Assembly: GCA_013141435.1 (NCBI GenBank)
Contig: JABFQZ010000019.1
Coordinates: 62,001-126,000 of the forward strand
From: Ferruginibacter sp.
GTDB taxonomy: Bacteria > Bacteroidota > Bacteroidia > Chitinophagales > Chitinophagaceae
Direction of reading: 5' to 3'
Length of the DNA: 64,000 bases
Each line of letters begins with the position of its first letter. The stretch's first letter is position 1. The position numbers were made by a program, and so were the translations under genes. This document shows positions 28,580-38,430 of the stretch, piece by piece. The notes under the pieces were generated by a model that searched no databases, was not told the origin of the DNA, and was given only the letters and a program-made list of their open reading frames with translations.

Positions 28580-30700
28580 TTATTTAAAAATTTGGTATGT
28601 AATAAAGCTTAATAAATATGCCAAACTTGTCATGTATAAAAATTGTATGATTGGCCATTTCCAAGTTTTTGTTTCTCTTTTTACGATTACCAATGTGCTC
28701 ATACATTGCATTGCTATTACATAAAATACCAATAATGATAAACCTGTAGCAAGTGTGTAAACTTTGCTGCCGTTGGCTCTTGTAGCTGCTATCATTTTTT
28801 GCCGAAGTGTATTGTTGTAATTTTCTACCCCATCGCCTACTGAGTATAATGTTGCCATAGTGCCTACAAATACTTCTCTTGCTGCAAAAGATGTTATTAG
28901 GGCTATTCCTATTTTCCAATCGTAGCCAAGTGGTAGTATGGCTGGCTCTATACTTTTGCCAATTATACCAGCAAATGATGATTGTAGCAATTCTGCTTTT
29001 TTTTCTTTTTCTAAAGAATCTTTTTGCATTGGCAATTGTTGTATAAGAGTATTGTACTTAGCAGAAACCCCTTGCATTTTTTTTGCTGGACCAAATGTAC
29101 TTAAAACCCATAGCCCAATGCTTATTATCATTATTATTTTACCAGCATCAAATACAAATATTTTTGCTTTTACTAGCATTGTTGTTGCTACGTTTTTCCA
29201 ACGTGGGCTTCTATAAATTGGCAGTTCTAAAATAAAAAAACTACGCTCTGTACTTTTTATAAACCATTGTGCCACCCACGCTACTAGCAAAGCAAGTAAT
29301 GTACCTAGTAAATATAGTAGCATCATTACCAACCCTTGTAAACTTAAAATTCCAAAAAATAATTTTGATGGTATAACTAAAGAAATTAAAATTGTATAAA
29401 CTGGCAAACGAGCACTACAACTCATAAGCGGTGTAATTAAAATAGTTAGCAATCTTTCTTTTTTGTTTTCGATATTTCGGGCACTCATTATTGCTGGCAC
29501 TGCACAAGCATAGCCACTTATCATAGGCATTATGCTTTTACCGTTTAGTCCTACTTTTCGCATTAATTTATCCGACAAAAAACTAATACGAGCCATATAG
29601 CCTGTATCTTCGAGCATTGTTATTAGGCCAAACAATATCATTATTTGTGGCACAAAAATAAAAATACCACTTAATCCTGCTACTATACCATTTATAAATA
29701 CATCGGCAAATATACCTTGGGGAAGTAAATTTGCTAACCAACCAGATAGTTTTCCAAACGTCCATTCTATACCGTCCATAGGAAACTGTGCCAACCAAAA
29801 AACCGATTGAAACAATACAAATAAAACAGATAATAAAATAATGTAGCCCCAAAAACGATGTAGCAAAATATCATCTATTTTAGCAGAAACCAACGACCTT
29901 TTTAATGGATCTTTTTCTACAACTGTATCATTCATTATTTGCTTTATATGTGCAAAGCGCTGTATAATTTCGTCGGCCTGGGTTTTGGTTGCATTAAAGT
30001 TGCTTTTTGTTTTTATTTCATCAATTTGCTCTGTTTTATTTTTATTAAACAGTAAATGCTCATTATTGATAATATAATGTTGTGCTTTATAATTGCTTAT
30101 TCCGTCAAATAGATTTTTAGTTTCTTCGATGGCATTTTTATTAGCAAAATCTATATCAAAAAAATCTTTTTTGGAGGGTTGCAATCCATTTGCAATGACT
30201 TTACTTATTGCAATTTTTAGTGGTGTTATTACTTTGTTTCTTTTGGAGCCAATAGCAATAATAGGCACTCCAAGCTCTTCTTCCATTGCTGCAATATTAA
30301 TTTGGGTGCCTTTTTGCTTTGCCAAATCCATCATACTTAAAGCAATTACTACAGGTGTTTTTAAATCAATAATTTGAGAGCAAAAAAGTAAATTTCTTTT
30401 TAAATTACTTGCATCGGCTACAAGTACTATAATATCTGGCTGTACATTTACATCTTGCCCCATTATTACATTGTAAGCTACCCACTCATCGGCACGTTTT
30501 GGATAAAGACTGTAAGTGCCTGGCAAATCAATTATATTAGCAACTAAGGTTTCGGATATTTTACAATTGCCCGATTTTTTATCTACAGTAACTCCAGGAA
30601 AATTGCCTACTTGTTGATTAAGCCCAGTAAGTGCATTAAATAAAGATGTTTTTCCGCTATTGGGATTACCTACGAGTGCAATATTTATTTTATTAGGCAA
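28580..30700 (-). CDS. feoB: Ferrous iron transport protein B
   Basis: A 706-residue inner-membrane iron(II) transporter. The N-terminal G domain has G1 GNPNSGKT (11-18), G3 DLPG (58-61), but the G4 motif that is usually NxxD reads SMMD (122-125), an Asn-to-Ser change. A helical insert and about eight or more membrane segments with two Gate repeats (GLSGIFIFVPQIMILFGLI and MISGYACAVPAIMSAR) follow. The start is TTG at 30700; an in-frame stop lies just upstream and no ATG is available. No feoA or feoC is seen nearby. Confidence 0.95.
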   Translation of the reverse strand: MPNKINIALVGNPNSGKTSLFNALTGLNQQVGNFPGVTVDKKSGNCKISETLVANIIDLPGTYSLYPKRADEWVAYNVIMGQDVNVQPDIIVLVADASNLKRNLLFCSQIIDLKTPVVIALSMMDLAKQKGTQINIAAMEEELGVPIIAIGSKRNKVITPLKIAISKVIANGLQPSKKDFFDIDFANKNAIEETKNLFDGISNYKAQHYIINNEHLLFNKNKTEQIDEIKTKSNFNATKTQADEIIQRFAHIKQIMNDTVVEKDPLKRSLVSAKIDDILLHRFWGYIILLSVLFVLFQSVFWLAQFPMDGIEWTFGKLSGWLANLLPQGIFADVFINGIVAGLSGIFIFVPQIMILFGLITMLEDTGYMARISFLSDKLMRKVGLNGKSIMPMISGYACAVPAIMSARNIENKKERLLTILITPLMSCSARLPVYTILISLVIPSKLFFGILSLQGLVMMLLYLLGTLLALLVAWVAQWFIKSTERSFFILELPIYRSPRWKNVATTMLVKAKIFVFDAGKIIMIISIGLWVLSTFGPAKKMQGVSAKYNTLIQQLPMQKDSLEKEKKAELLQSSFAGIIGKSIEPAILPLGYDWKIGIALITSFAAREVFVGTMATLYSVGDGVENYNNTLRQKMIAATRANGSKVYTLATGLSLLVFYVIAMQCMSTLVIVKRETKTWKWPIIQFLYMTSLAYLLSFITYQIFK

Positions 30701-30729
30701 TAGCTTATTTTATTTCATTTATATTTTTA

Positions 30730-30737
30730 CAAAAATA
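30730..30737 (-). promoter_or_regulatory. Bacteroidota-type -7 element for feoB
   Basis: TATTTTTG on the minus strand, 29 bp upstream of the TTG start. No Fur-box-like palindrome was recognised nearby. Confidence 0.45.
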
Positions 30738-30908
30738 AGGGTTACGGCTTTGATGCTGTTACGAATTTAAGAAATGCATTGTATTGTGGCTTAAACTAAT
30801 TTTATTAAGTTTTGCTTTTTATGAAAAAGTAGTATGTAGGCTTAGCTATAAAGTTGTGTAATGTAATTTTTTTACAATAATCTTACAAAATATTTGCTGA
30901 GTGTAAAG

Positions 30909-30916
30909 TACCTTTG
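30909..30916 (+). promoter_or_regulatory. Bacteroidota-type -7 element for the M28 peptidase gene
   Basis: TACCTTTG, 13 bp before the ATG at 30930, giving a very short leader. It lies inside the longer TTG-initiated frame and so argues against it. Confidence 0.55.
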
Positions 30917-30929
30917 TAAAATAAATTTA

Positions 30930-32150
30930 ATGAAAATGAAATATGTAATAATAATTATACTGTTTGTATCACAAACATTGTTTGCACAAAAAATTAATTC
31001 AGAAGATAAAAAAACCTTAAAAACCCTTAAAGCCAATATTGGTTTTTTGGCTGATGATAAGTTAGAAGGCAGACGTACAGGTACTATTGGAGAAAAATTA
31101 GCTTACCAGTTTATTGAAAATGAATTTAAAAAAGCTGGAATAACTACATTTTTGAATAATAACTACATACAAGAGTTTGAAGTAAAAAACGAAAAAAGCG
31201 AAAAAAAAAGAATTGGGCACAATGTAGTAGGTTTTATAAATAACAATGCAGTACAAACTATTATTTTGGGAGCGCATTACGATCACCTTGGCTATGGCGA
31301 AGATCATAATTCGTTATATGCTGACACAATACCTCAAATACATAATGGCGCCGATGATAATGCAAGTGGTACTGCTGCATTGATAGAAATGGCAAAATGG
31401 CTGAAAAAGACATCATATAAAAAATATAATTATTTACTTGTTTCATTTTCGGGAGAAGAGCTTGGTTTATTTGGCTCTAAATATTTTGCTGATAATGCTG
31501 GAATAGATTTTAAAAACATAAACTATATGATAAATATGGATATGATAGGGCGATTAAATGATAGCACACATGGGCTTACTATTGGCGGATATGGCACATC
31601 ACCAACTTGGGGTAAACTCATAAAAAAAGAAGATACAAATTTTAAAATCAACATAGATAGTAGTGGGTCTGGGCCAAGCGACCATACTTCGTTTTACAAA
31701 AAAGACGTACCTGTATTATTTTTTTTTACGGGTAGCCACAGCGATTATCATAAACCAACCGACGATGCCGATAAGATAAACTACAAAGGAGAATTACAAA
31801 TTATAAAATATATTCAAAATATAATTGCCCAAACAAATGATATGGATAAGCTTGCTTTTACTAAAACTAGGGAAGTAAGTACAGGAAAAAGTAAATATAA
31901 AACAAGCTTAGGTATTATGCCCGACTACACTTTTGCAGGCAATGGTGTATTGGTAGACGGTGTTTCGGAAAATAAACCTGCAAAAAAAGCTGGCTTAAAA
32001 ATTGGCGATATTGTATTGCAACTTGGAGAGCATAAAGTTATAGATGTACAAACTTATATGGAAGCATTAAATAAATTTAATAAAGGTGAAACAACTAATG
32101 TAAAAGTATTGAGAGGAAAAGATGAATTAATATTGCCTGTTACATTTTAA
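30930..32150 (+). CDS. M28 family zinc aminopeptidase with C-terminal PDZ domain
   Basis: A 406-residue secreted protein (signal MKMKYVIIIILFVSQTLFAQ). The M28 zinc ligands are visible in GAHYDHLGYGE, HNGADDNASGTAALIEMA, SFSGEELGLFG, NMDMIGRL and GSHSDYHKPTDDADKINY. A PDZ domain occupies about the last 80 residues (GVLVDGVSENKPAKKAGLKI). It should remove N-terminal residues from peptides in the periplasm or at the surface. The frame opens upstream with a TTG at 30894, but the ATG next to the signal peptide and downstream of the promoter is used. Confidence 0.92.
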   Translation: MKMKYVIIIILFVSQTLFAQKINSEDKKTLKTLKANIGFLADDKLEGRRTGTIGEKLAYQFIENEFKKAGITTFLNNNYIQEFEVKNEKSEKKRIGHNVVGFINNNAVQTIILGAHYDHLGYGEDHNSLYADTIPQIHNGADDNASGTAALIEMAKWLKKTSYKKYNYLLVSFSGEELGLFGSKYFADNAGIDFKNINYMINMDMIGRLNDSTHGLTIGGYGTSPTWGKLIKKEDTNFKINIDSSGSGPSDHTSFYKKDVPVLFFFTGSHSDYHKPTDDADKINYKGELQIIKYIQNIIAQTNDMDKLAFTKTREVSTGKSKYKTSLGIMPDYTFAGNGVLVDGVSENKPAKKAGLKIGDIVLQLGEHKVIDVQTYMEALNKFNKGETTNVKVLRGKDELILPVTF

Positions 32151-32245
32151 CTAAAAAAATAAAAGCTTATGGGCTTTGTATATTAATAAGTATCAACTTG
32201 GTAATGTCAGTTTTAAGCACTCACCATTTAATAAATCTAAAATGA

Positions 32246-32253
32246 TATTTTTG
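32246..32253 (+). promoter_or_regulatory. Bacteroidota-type -7 element for the IPExxxVDY gene
   Basis: TATTTTTG ends 7 bp before the ATG at 32261, so transcription should start at or next to the start codon (leaderless mRNA). Confidence 0.5.
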
Positions 32254-32260
32254 TAGCCTA

Positions 32261-32695
32261 ATGAAATTAAAAATAGATACCGAAATACTAGTAGAAGAAT
32301 TTTTTGAAGACACTTGTCTTTTTGGTATTGTTGCACCAGTAAAAGATTATTTATTTAGTTGGAACATAAATCAAATACTAGGTTTTAATTTTAAAATAAA
32401 CCATAGTATGGAAATACAATTGAGAAAAAAAGAACGAAATTATTTTTTTTCTATTTATGAATATGTAGTACCAGGTTGCCCATTAATACATTATTTATAC
32501 AACAATCAAAACGATGGAGAGTACTTACTACCAGAGTTTAAGCATTTGGATTATTTGTGGCTTGCAAAAGGTGAAGAAATGAAAAAAAATGAAATTAATA
32601 CCTTACAGCAATCTATAAAACTACTACCATTGGTACAGCTTGTAACTGAAATGACGAATGATAAAATTAAAAATAAGCAGTATTTAATTTTTTAA
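32261..32695 (+). CDS. IPExxxVDY family protein
   Basis: A 144-residue protein of a Bacteroidota-specific family named after a motif near its C terminus, here LPEFKHLDY. The N-terminal part (LFGIVAPVKDYLFSWNINQ, then FYFSIYEY-like FFSIYEY) also matches. No signal peptide or membrane span is seen. The function is unknown; in relatives it is often near pyruvate kinase or acyl-carrier genes, which are not present here. It is followed by repeat copy R2. Confidence 0.85.
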   Translation: MKLKIDTEILVEEFFEDTCLFGIVAPVKDYLFSWNINQILGFNFKINHSMEIQLRKKERNYFFSIYEYVVPGCPLIHYLYNNQNDGEYLLPEFKHLDYLWLAKGEEMKKNEINTLQQSIKLLPLVQLVTEMTNDKIKNKQYLIF

Positions 32696-32719
32696 AAAAA
32701 TTCGATGTTGTTGCTAAAA

Positions 32720-32820
32720 GATTTACAGACAAAGAGCGGCGGGATAGTAGTGAAAATACTTTTTTGAGGAACGAAAAAAAGATTGTAACGTATAGCCCGA
32801 ACAAATGCTTGATGATGTAG
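32720..32820 (+). repeat. Dispersed intergenic repeat, copy R2
   Basis: A clear copy: GATTTACAGACAAAGAGCGG, GGGATAG, AGTGAAAATACTTTTTTGAG, ACGAAAAAAAGATTGTAACG, TATAGCCCGAACAAATGCTTG. It lies between the convergent IPExxxVDY and dxs genes. Confidence 0.75.
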
Positions 32821-32894
32821 TGTAGTAAACCGCCAAAAAAAATCTACTTGTATTTTTTTACTAGTGGATTTATGTTTTTTCTCTTTACTTCTTT

Positions 32895-34814
32895 TTACAC
32901 CATTACTTTTTTCTCCACAAAACTTCTAAGCATATTTGCTATACCATTAGCATCAATGCCAATTTCATCGTACAATTGTTTTGGAGTACCATGCTCTACT
33001 AATCTATCCGGAATTCCCATTATTTTCACATCGGCTTTATATCCATTGGCATTCATAAATTCTAATATGGCTGAGCCAAAACCTCCCACAACTGTACCAT
33101 CTTCTACAGTTATAATTTTATTATATTTTTCAAATACTTGGTGTAACATTTCTTCATCTAAAGGTTTTGCAAAACGCATATCGTAATGCGCTGGGTCTAA
33201 GCCTTCTCTTTTTACATCTCTTATGGCTTCGGCAGCAAAATTGCCCGGATGGCCAAAACTTAAAATTGCAATTTCTTCTCCATCTTTAAGTTTTCTACCT
33301 GTACCTATTTTTATTTCTTTCATTTCGGTACGCCACTCAGGCATTGTGCCTTCTCCCCTTGGGTAGCGTATAGAAAATGGCAACTGATTTTTTTCTAATT
33401 GTGCAGTGTACATTAAATTTCTAAGTTCGCCTTCGTTCATAGGTGCGCTTACTATCATGTGCGGTATGCTACGCATATACGCTATATCGTAACAGCCATG
33501 GTGTGTTGGGCCATCTTCGCCAACTAGGCCTGCTCTATCTAAACAAAATATTACCGGTAGTTTTTGTATGGCCACATCATGTACTACCATATCGTATGCC
33601 CGCTGCATAAAACTACTGTAAATATTACAAAACACTCGTAAGCCTTGTGTTGCCATACCTGCGCTAAGTGTAACTGCATGTTGCTCACAAATTCCTACAT
33701 CAAAAGCTCGGTTTGGCATAGCTTCCATCATAAATTTTAAGGAACAACCACTAGGCATTGCTGGGGTTACACCCATTATTTTATCGTTTTTTTCTGCTAA
33801 TTCTATAATGGTATGGCCAAATACATCTTGATATTTTGGTGGTTGTTTTACTTCGTAAATTTTCTTAGCTATTTCGCCAGTTACTTTATCGAATAAACCA
33901 GGAGCATGCCATTTGGTTTGATCTTTTTCTGCCAGCTCATACCCTTTTCCTTTTATGGTTTTTATGTGCAATAATTTTGGACCAGGTATATCCTTTAAAT
34001 CTTGTAAGGTTTCTATTAGTTTGGCTACATTGTGCCCATCTATAGGGCCAAAATAACGAAGTTTTAGTGCTTCAAATAAATTGCTACTGCTGCTAACCAT
34101 TCCTTTTAATCCATCGGTCAATTTTGTGGCCATAGTTCGGCTAAAATCTTTGCCTACTGGCAGTTTTCCTAGCAAATTCCAAACATCATCTTTTACTTTA
34201 TTGTAGGTATGCGATGTGGTAATATCTGTTAAATATTCTTTAAGTGCACCAACATTTGGATCAATACTCATGCAATTATCGTTTAAAATAATAATTACAT
34301 TACTTTTTTCAATACCAGCATGGTTCATGGCTTCAAAAGCCATACCAGCTGTCATTGCTCCATCTCCAATTACTGCTATATGTTGCCTATTGGTTTCACC
34401 TTTATAATGGCTTGCCATAGCCATACCAAGTGCGGCCGATATTGAAGTAGATGAATGACCTACACCAAAGGTATCATATTCACTTTCACTACGTTTTGGA
34501 AAACCACTTAAACCTCCTTTTTTTCTGTTTGTAGGAAAATTATCTCTACGACCTGTTAGTATTTTATGACCATAGGACTGATGACCTACATCCCAAACCA
34601 ACTGATCGTATGGTGTATTGAAAACATAATGCAATGCAACTGAAAGTTCTACCACGCCAAGGCTTGCTCCAAAATGTCCACCATATACACTTACTACATC
34701 TATAATATACTGGCGCAACTCATCGGTAACTTGTTGCATATCCTCTTTAGAATAAGCTTTTAAATCGGCTGGGCTATTTATTTTTGATAATAATTTTCCG
34801 GGTGTTATTTCCAT
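32895..34814 (-). CDS. dxs: 1-deoxy-D-xylulose-5-phosphate synthase
   Basis: A 639-residue thiamine-diphosphate enzyme that makes DXP from pyruvate and glyceraldehyde-3-phosphate, the first step of the MEP isoprenoid pathway. Landmarks are VGHQSYGHKILTGR, GHSSTSISAALGMA, the cofactor motif GDGAMTAGMAFEAMNHAG with NDN, DGHNV, the C-terminal transketolase-like half with GICEQHAVTLSAGMA, FCLDRAGLVGEDGPTHHG and the C-terminal domain. Length is typical. A TATTTTTG element at 34835-34842 lies 20 bp upstream of the ATG. Confidence 0.96.
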   Translation of the reverse strand: MEITPGKLLSKINSPADLKAYSKEDMQQVTDELRQYIIDVVSVYGGHFGASLGVVELSVALHYVFNTPYDQLVWDVGHQSYGHKILTGRRDNFPTNRKKGGLSGFPKRSESEYDTFGVGHSSTSISAALGMAMASHYKGETNRQHIAVIGDGAMTAGMAFEAMNHAGIEKSNVIIILNDNCMSIDPNVGALKEYLTDITTSHTYNKVKDDVWNLLGKLPVGKDFSRTMATKLTDGLKGMVSSSSNLFEALKLRYFGPIDGHNVAKLIETLQDLKDIPGPKLLHIKTIKGKGYELAEKDQTKWHAPGLFDKVTGEIAKKIYEVKQPPKYQDVFGHTIIELAEKNDKIMGVTPAMPSGCSLKFMMEAMPNRAFDVGICEQHAVTLSAGMATQGLRVFCNIYSSFMQRAYDMVVHDVAIQKLPVIFCLDRAGLVGEDGPTHHGCYDIAYMRSIPHMIVSAPMNEGELRNLMYTAQLEKNQLPFSIRYPRGEGTMPEWRTEMKEIKIGTGRKLKDGEEIAILSFGHPGNFAAEAIRDVKREGLDPAHYDMRFAKPLDEEMLHQVFEKYNKIITVEDGTVVGGFGSAILEFMNANGYKADVKIMGIPDRLVEHGTPKQLYDEIGIDANGIANMLRSFVEKKVMV

Positions 34815-34834
34815 GTGACTAATAATATATAATA

Positions 34835-34842
34835 CAAAAATA
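34835..34842 (-). promoter_or_regulatory. Bacteroidota-type -7 element for dxs
   Basis: TATTTTTG on the minus strand, 20 bp upstream of the dxs ATG. Confidence 0.45.
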
Positions 34843-34964
34843 ATATTTTAATGGCTATTTTAAATTTATAATAATTATTTTTTACAAAGCCTATCGCAAA
34901 GATTTTTACTATATAAAAATTGAATTGTATTTTGAAACGACTTAGGGTATGAAAGTGTATCTTT

Positions 34965-35438
34965 TTAAAAATAAATTTTAGCATTTTGCAGTCCAAGTGT
35001 ATTCACTTCTGGTGATATTATTTTTACAGAATCTATGGTGTTTAATGTAGTTGTTATTTTAGAAATAGTATTAAAAACTGCTGTGCCGCACTCTGCCGAT
35101 ATTACTTCACTTTTGGAGCTGTAAATTATCGTAATTGTATCTTTAGGTAAACTTGTGTCCATGGTCAATACGTATTTTGCCGAATCTACAGTAATGTTTA
35201 ACGGTATAGAAAATGCACTTGTGTTTGCCTGACTTATAATTGGGGTACTTCCACCTAAAAGAAATATTGAAAAATTAGGAGCTGTATTTATAGTTTCAAT
35301 ACTACCAGTTTTTTTATAAAACCCTACGTTAAATTTCACATCCCTACCTAATGTGCAAATATTAAAATCATCTCTGCAAGATTGTACAAGGCATAATGAA
35401 ATAAAAATTACAAATAAATTAAAGGGGCGGAAATACAT
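34965..35438 (-). CDS. Lipoprotein, probably DUF6452-like
   Basis: A 157-residue product with a lipoprotein signal (FVIFISLCLVQSC, lipobox VQSC) starting its mature part CRDDFNICTLG. The sandwich-like body includes ITVDSAKYVLTMD and TITIIYSSKSEVISAECGTAVFNTI, where a conserved I-S-x-x-C-G pattern recalls the Bacteroidota DUF6452 lipoproteins. I assign the family only tentatively. It begins 60 bp after the GH3 fusion gene on the same strand and may be co-transcribed with it. Confidence 0.6.
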   Translation of the reverse strand: MYFRPFNLFVIFISLCLVQSCRDDFNICTLGRDVKFNVGFYKKTGSIETINTAPNFSIFLLGGSTPIISQANTSAFSIPLNITVDSAKYVLTMDTSLPKDTITIIYSSKSEVISAECGTAVFNTISKITTTLNTIDSVKIISPEVNTLGLQNAKIYF

Positions 35439-35498
35439 TACTAATTATTTTGGGGGGTAAATAATATGCAATTTACACCAAACATGGTAGTATAAGTA

Positions 35499-38399
35499 TT
35501 AATTGGCAAAAGTTTCTATAAGAGTATCAAAAATTTTCACTCTTACATTCATTTTCAACAACAATGTGCTCACATCTGGATAAACTCTATTGCTCAAAAA
35601 TATATATACCAATTTGGCAGCAGGATCGGCCCATACACATGTACCAGTAAACCCTGTATGACCAAATGTAAGAGGCGATACAGCTAATGCTGGATATGGC
35701 TCGGCTCTTGTAGCATTATCTTTTTCTGGTTTATCAAACCCATACCCACGGCGACTTGTAGAGCTATGGTAAGTAGTAAAAAGCTCTATAGTTTCTTTTT
35801 TAAGTAAATTTTTTCCTTTAAACTCTCCTCCATTTAATAGCATTTGCATTATAGCAGCCAAATCGTAAGCGTTGCTAAATAGCCCAGCATGACCAGCTAT
35901 GCCGCCCATCATGGCTGCGCCAGGGTCGTGTACATAACTTTGTATTAGCTGTGTTCTAAATATTTTTTCGTTTTCGGTAGGAGCAATATTTGTTTTGCAA
36001 TTCCGCAATAATGGGTCGTAGCCAATGCTATTCAAATTCATTGGAGTATAAAAATTATCTAATACATATTCATCTATAGATTTTGAAGTGATTTTTTCTA
36101 CAATTTTTGCAAGCAAAATAAAATCATTATCGCTATATACATATTTTCCAGTAGGGCCAACTGGGCTTAATATTATGCGTTTGTACATAGTGTCTTTCCA
36201 TGCATTTTTCATGTAAAGATTATCGGCTACTTTTATGCCAAAAGTATCGTTTAAAGTATTAGAAAAAACTGTAGGTAAAGGTTTGCCAAAACTATCTATT
36301 ACTTCTTTATAAAATGGAATATATGGCACTAAGCCTGCTTGGTGTAGTAATAAATTTTCTACACTAATATTTTGCTTATTGGTCCCCATCATTTCAGGCA
36401 AATAATCCGACAACTTTTTTTTTAAATCAAGTTTTCCTTCGTCAAACAGTTTCATTACAGCAAGTGTTGTAGCACAAATTTTCGTAACCGATGCCATGTC
36501 GTACACAGTTTGCATAGTTACAGATGTAGAATTATCGTAAGTGTAACTACCAAAAGCTTTATCATATACAATTTCTCCATTTTTTAAAGCCAAAATTACA
36601 GCACCAGGCATTGCTTTTTTTGCAATAGCATCGTTAGCTATCGAATCTATTTTCAACAAATTTATATTTTGTTCGCTACTATTCTTTTTTTTTTCAAACA
36701 TAGCAACAGTTGCTTTTGTTTCTACGCCAAAACCATATTTTAAATTTTCGCAAACTGTTACTGGCAGCGTGCCTTTATAAAATATTTTACCTTGCAACAA
36801 ATCTACGGCTGTGCCTTGTACAATGGCATCGTCTTCGTAGCACATAACCATATTAGGAGCATTGCACATGTTTTTTAAAGCATAAGCATTCCCAAATAAA
36901 AATGATATGCAATTGTAGTTTTGCTGTATTGTATTTAGTAAATCAATATTGGTTTTAGAAAACCCAAAATTGCTTGCTGCAAAACGACCAACATTATGTA
37001 TGCCTACAACAACTTTTTTAAATTTTTTCAATTTATTTATCAAATCATTTTCAGTAGCAAAAAAAATTGTAGCATTATAATCTGTTTTCATTCTTTTTGC
37101 AAATTCGTTGTCGGCAGTAATGCCAAAGCCTACAAAGGCAATATCACCAGGTTTTGTATCTCTTAGCGGAAAAAACCTTTCATCTTTTTTTGATACAAGG
37201 GTAATTGCATTTTCTGCTACTTGGCGGCGCATTGCAGATATTCCATTATTCAAATCATTGGTAATATTATCAGTGTTAATTGGTGTCCATGAGCTTAAGC
37301 CATATTGGTATTTAGCCATTAATACTTTTTTGCAATGAAGCTCAATATCGGCCCAGCTAAGTTTTTTATTTTTTATAGCTTCTTTTATTTTTTTAATTGC
37401 TAATGGTACATCGCCAGGCAAGCAAAGCATATCATTGCCAGCTATTAATGATTGTACAGATGCTTCACCATTTGGGTAGAATTTATTTACACCTTGCATT
37501 TCTAATGCATCTGTAAAAGTAAGCCCATTATAATTTAATTGTTTTCGCATTAAGTTATTTATGTTTTCTGGCGAAAGTGAAGTTGCTCTATTGGCTGTTT
37601 TATCAATTGCAGGTATATATAAATGAGCTAACATAACACTTCCTATACCTGCATCAAATATTTTTCTAAATGGGTAAAGTTCTAAAGAATCTAACTCCGC
37701 CATAGATTTGTTTATTACAGGCAAATCGTAATGCGAATCGGCTGTTACATCGCCATGACCTGGAAAATGTTTTGCACAAGCCATTACACCTGCATCTTGC
37801 ATACCTTTCATATACTGAATGCCAAAGGCTGCTACTTTATATTTATCTTCTCCAAAACTTCTGTCGTTTATTACAGGGTTATTAGGATTATTGTTTACAT
37901 CTACAACTGGTGCATAGTTTACTTGAATGCCTATTCGTTTGCACTGCTCTGCTACCAGTTTTCCGTAGTTATATACAATAGTTTCATCTTTCATTGCACC
38001 AAGCATCATTTGCTTTGGTAGTGGAAGTACACTATCTGTTAAGCGCATGCCCACGCCCCACTCTGCATCTATACACATCATTATAGGTGTTTTGGCTTTG
38101 CTTTGCAATTTGTTAATAATTTGGGCTTGTTTTACTGGGCTCCCCTGAAAAACACAAATACCACCCACATTATATTTTTTTATTAACGAGGCTACTTGAT
38201 CTTCGTAAAAGGTAATCACTTTTGTTTTAGAGTCGATGGTAGAAAGACGTACTACCATTAATTGTGCTATACGCTCATCTTTAGATAATTTGGCATAAGT
38301 TTTATCTGCCCATTTTTGGGCAGGTATATTTTTAAGTTGCGAAAATGTTGCGTTAGAAAATAGTAACGCACATACAAATTCTAATATTCTTATAATCAT
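35499..38399 (-). CDS. GH3 beta-N-acetylglucosaminidase fused to a beta-lactamase-like serine hydrolase
   Basis: A 966-residue secreted protein with a signal peptide. Residues about 25-370 are a NagZ-type GH3 domain: GICVFQGSP, KHFPGHGDVTADSHYDLPVI (general acid/base Asp-His dyad) and the nucleophile in TDALEMQGV. A GH3 C-terminal sandwich continues to about 560. Residues about 590-960 are a class C/serine hydrolase domain with SVTK (SxxK), a YSD motif and HTG near the end. Together these could trim peptidoglycan glycan and peptide parts. The fusion is known in Bacteroidota. Confidence 0.9.
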   Translation of the reverse strand: MIIRILEFVCALLFSNATFSQLKNIPAQKWADKTYAKLSKDERIAQLMVVRLSTIDSKTKVITFYEDQVASLIKKYNVGGICVFQGSPVKQAQIINKLQSKAKTPIMMCIDAEWGVGMRLTDSVLPLPKQMMLGAMKDETIVYNYGKLVAEQCKRIGIQVNYAPVVDVNNNPNNPVINDRSFGEDKYKVAAFGIQYMKGMQDAGVMACAKHFPGHGDVTADSHYDLPVINKSMAELDSLELYPFRKIFDAGIGSVMLAHLYIPAIDKTANRATSLSPENINNLMRKQLNYNGLTFTDALEMQGVNKFYPNGEASVQSLIAGNDMLCLPGDVPLAIKKIKEAIKNKKLSWADIELHCKKVLMAKYQYGLSSWTPINTDNITNDLNNGISAMRRQVAENAITLVSKKDERFFPLRDTKPGDIAFVGFGITADNEFAKRMKTDYNATIFFATENDLINKLKKFKKVVVGIHNVGRFAASNFGFSKTNIDLLNTIQQNYNCISFLFGNAYALKNMCNAPNMVMCYEDDAIVQGTAVDLLQGKIFYKGTLPVTVCENLKYGFGVETKATVAMFEKKKNSSEQNINLLKIDSIANDAIAKKAMPGAVILALKNGEIVYDKAFGSYTYDNSTSVTMQTVYDMASVTKICATTLAVMKLFDEGKLDLKKKLSDYLPEMMGTNKQNISVENLLLHQAGLVPYIPFYKEVIDSFGKPLPTVFSNTLNDTFGIKVADNLYMKNAWKDTMYKRIILSPVGPTGKYVYSDNDFILLAKIVEKITSKSIDEYVLDNFYTPMNLNSIGYDPLLRNCKTNIAPTENEKIFRTQLIQSYVHDPGAAMMGGIAGHAGLFSNAYDLAAIMQMLLNGGEFKGKNLLKKETIELFTTYHSSTSRRGYGFDKPEKDNATRAEPYPALAVSPLTFGHTGFTGTCVWADPAAKLVYIFLSNRVYPDVSTLLLKMNVRVKIFDTLIETFAN

Positions 38400-38430
38400 G
38401 TTGTAAATATAGTAAATGATGAGTTAAATC

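Noticed and set aside
28580-30700. feoA next to feoB
   Set aside because: No small SH3-like frame exists on either side.
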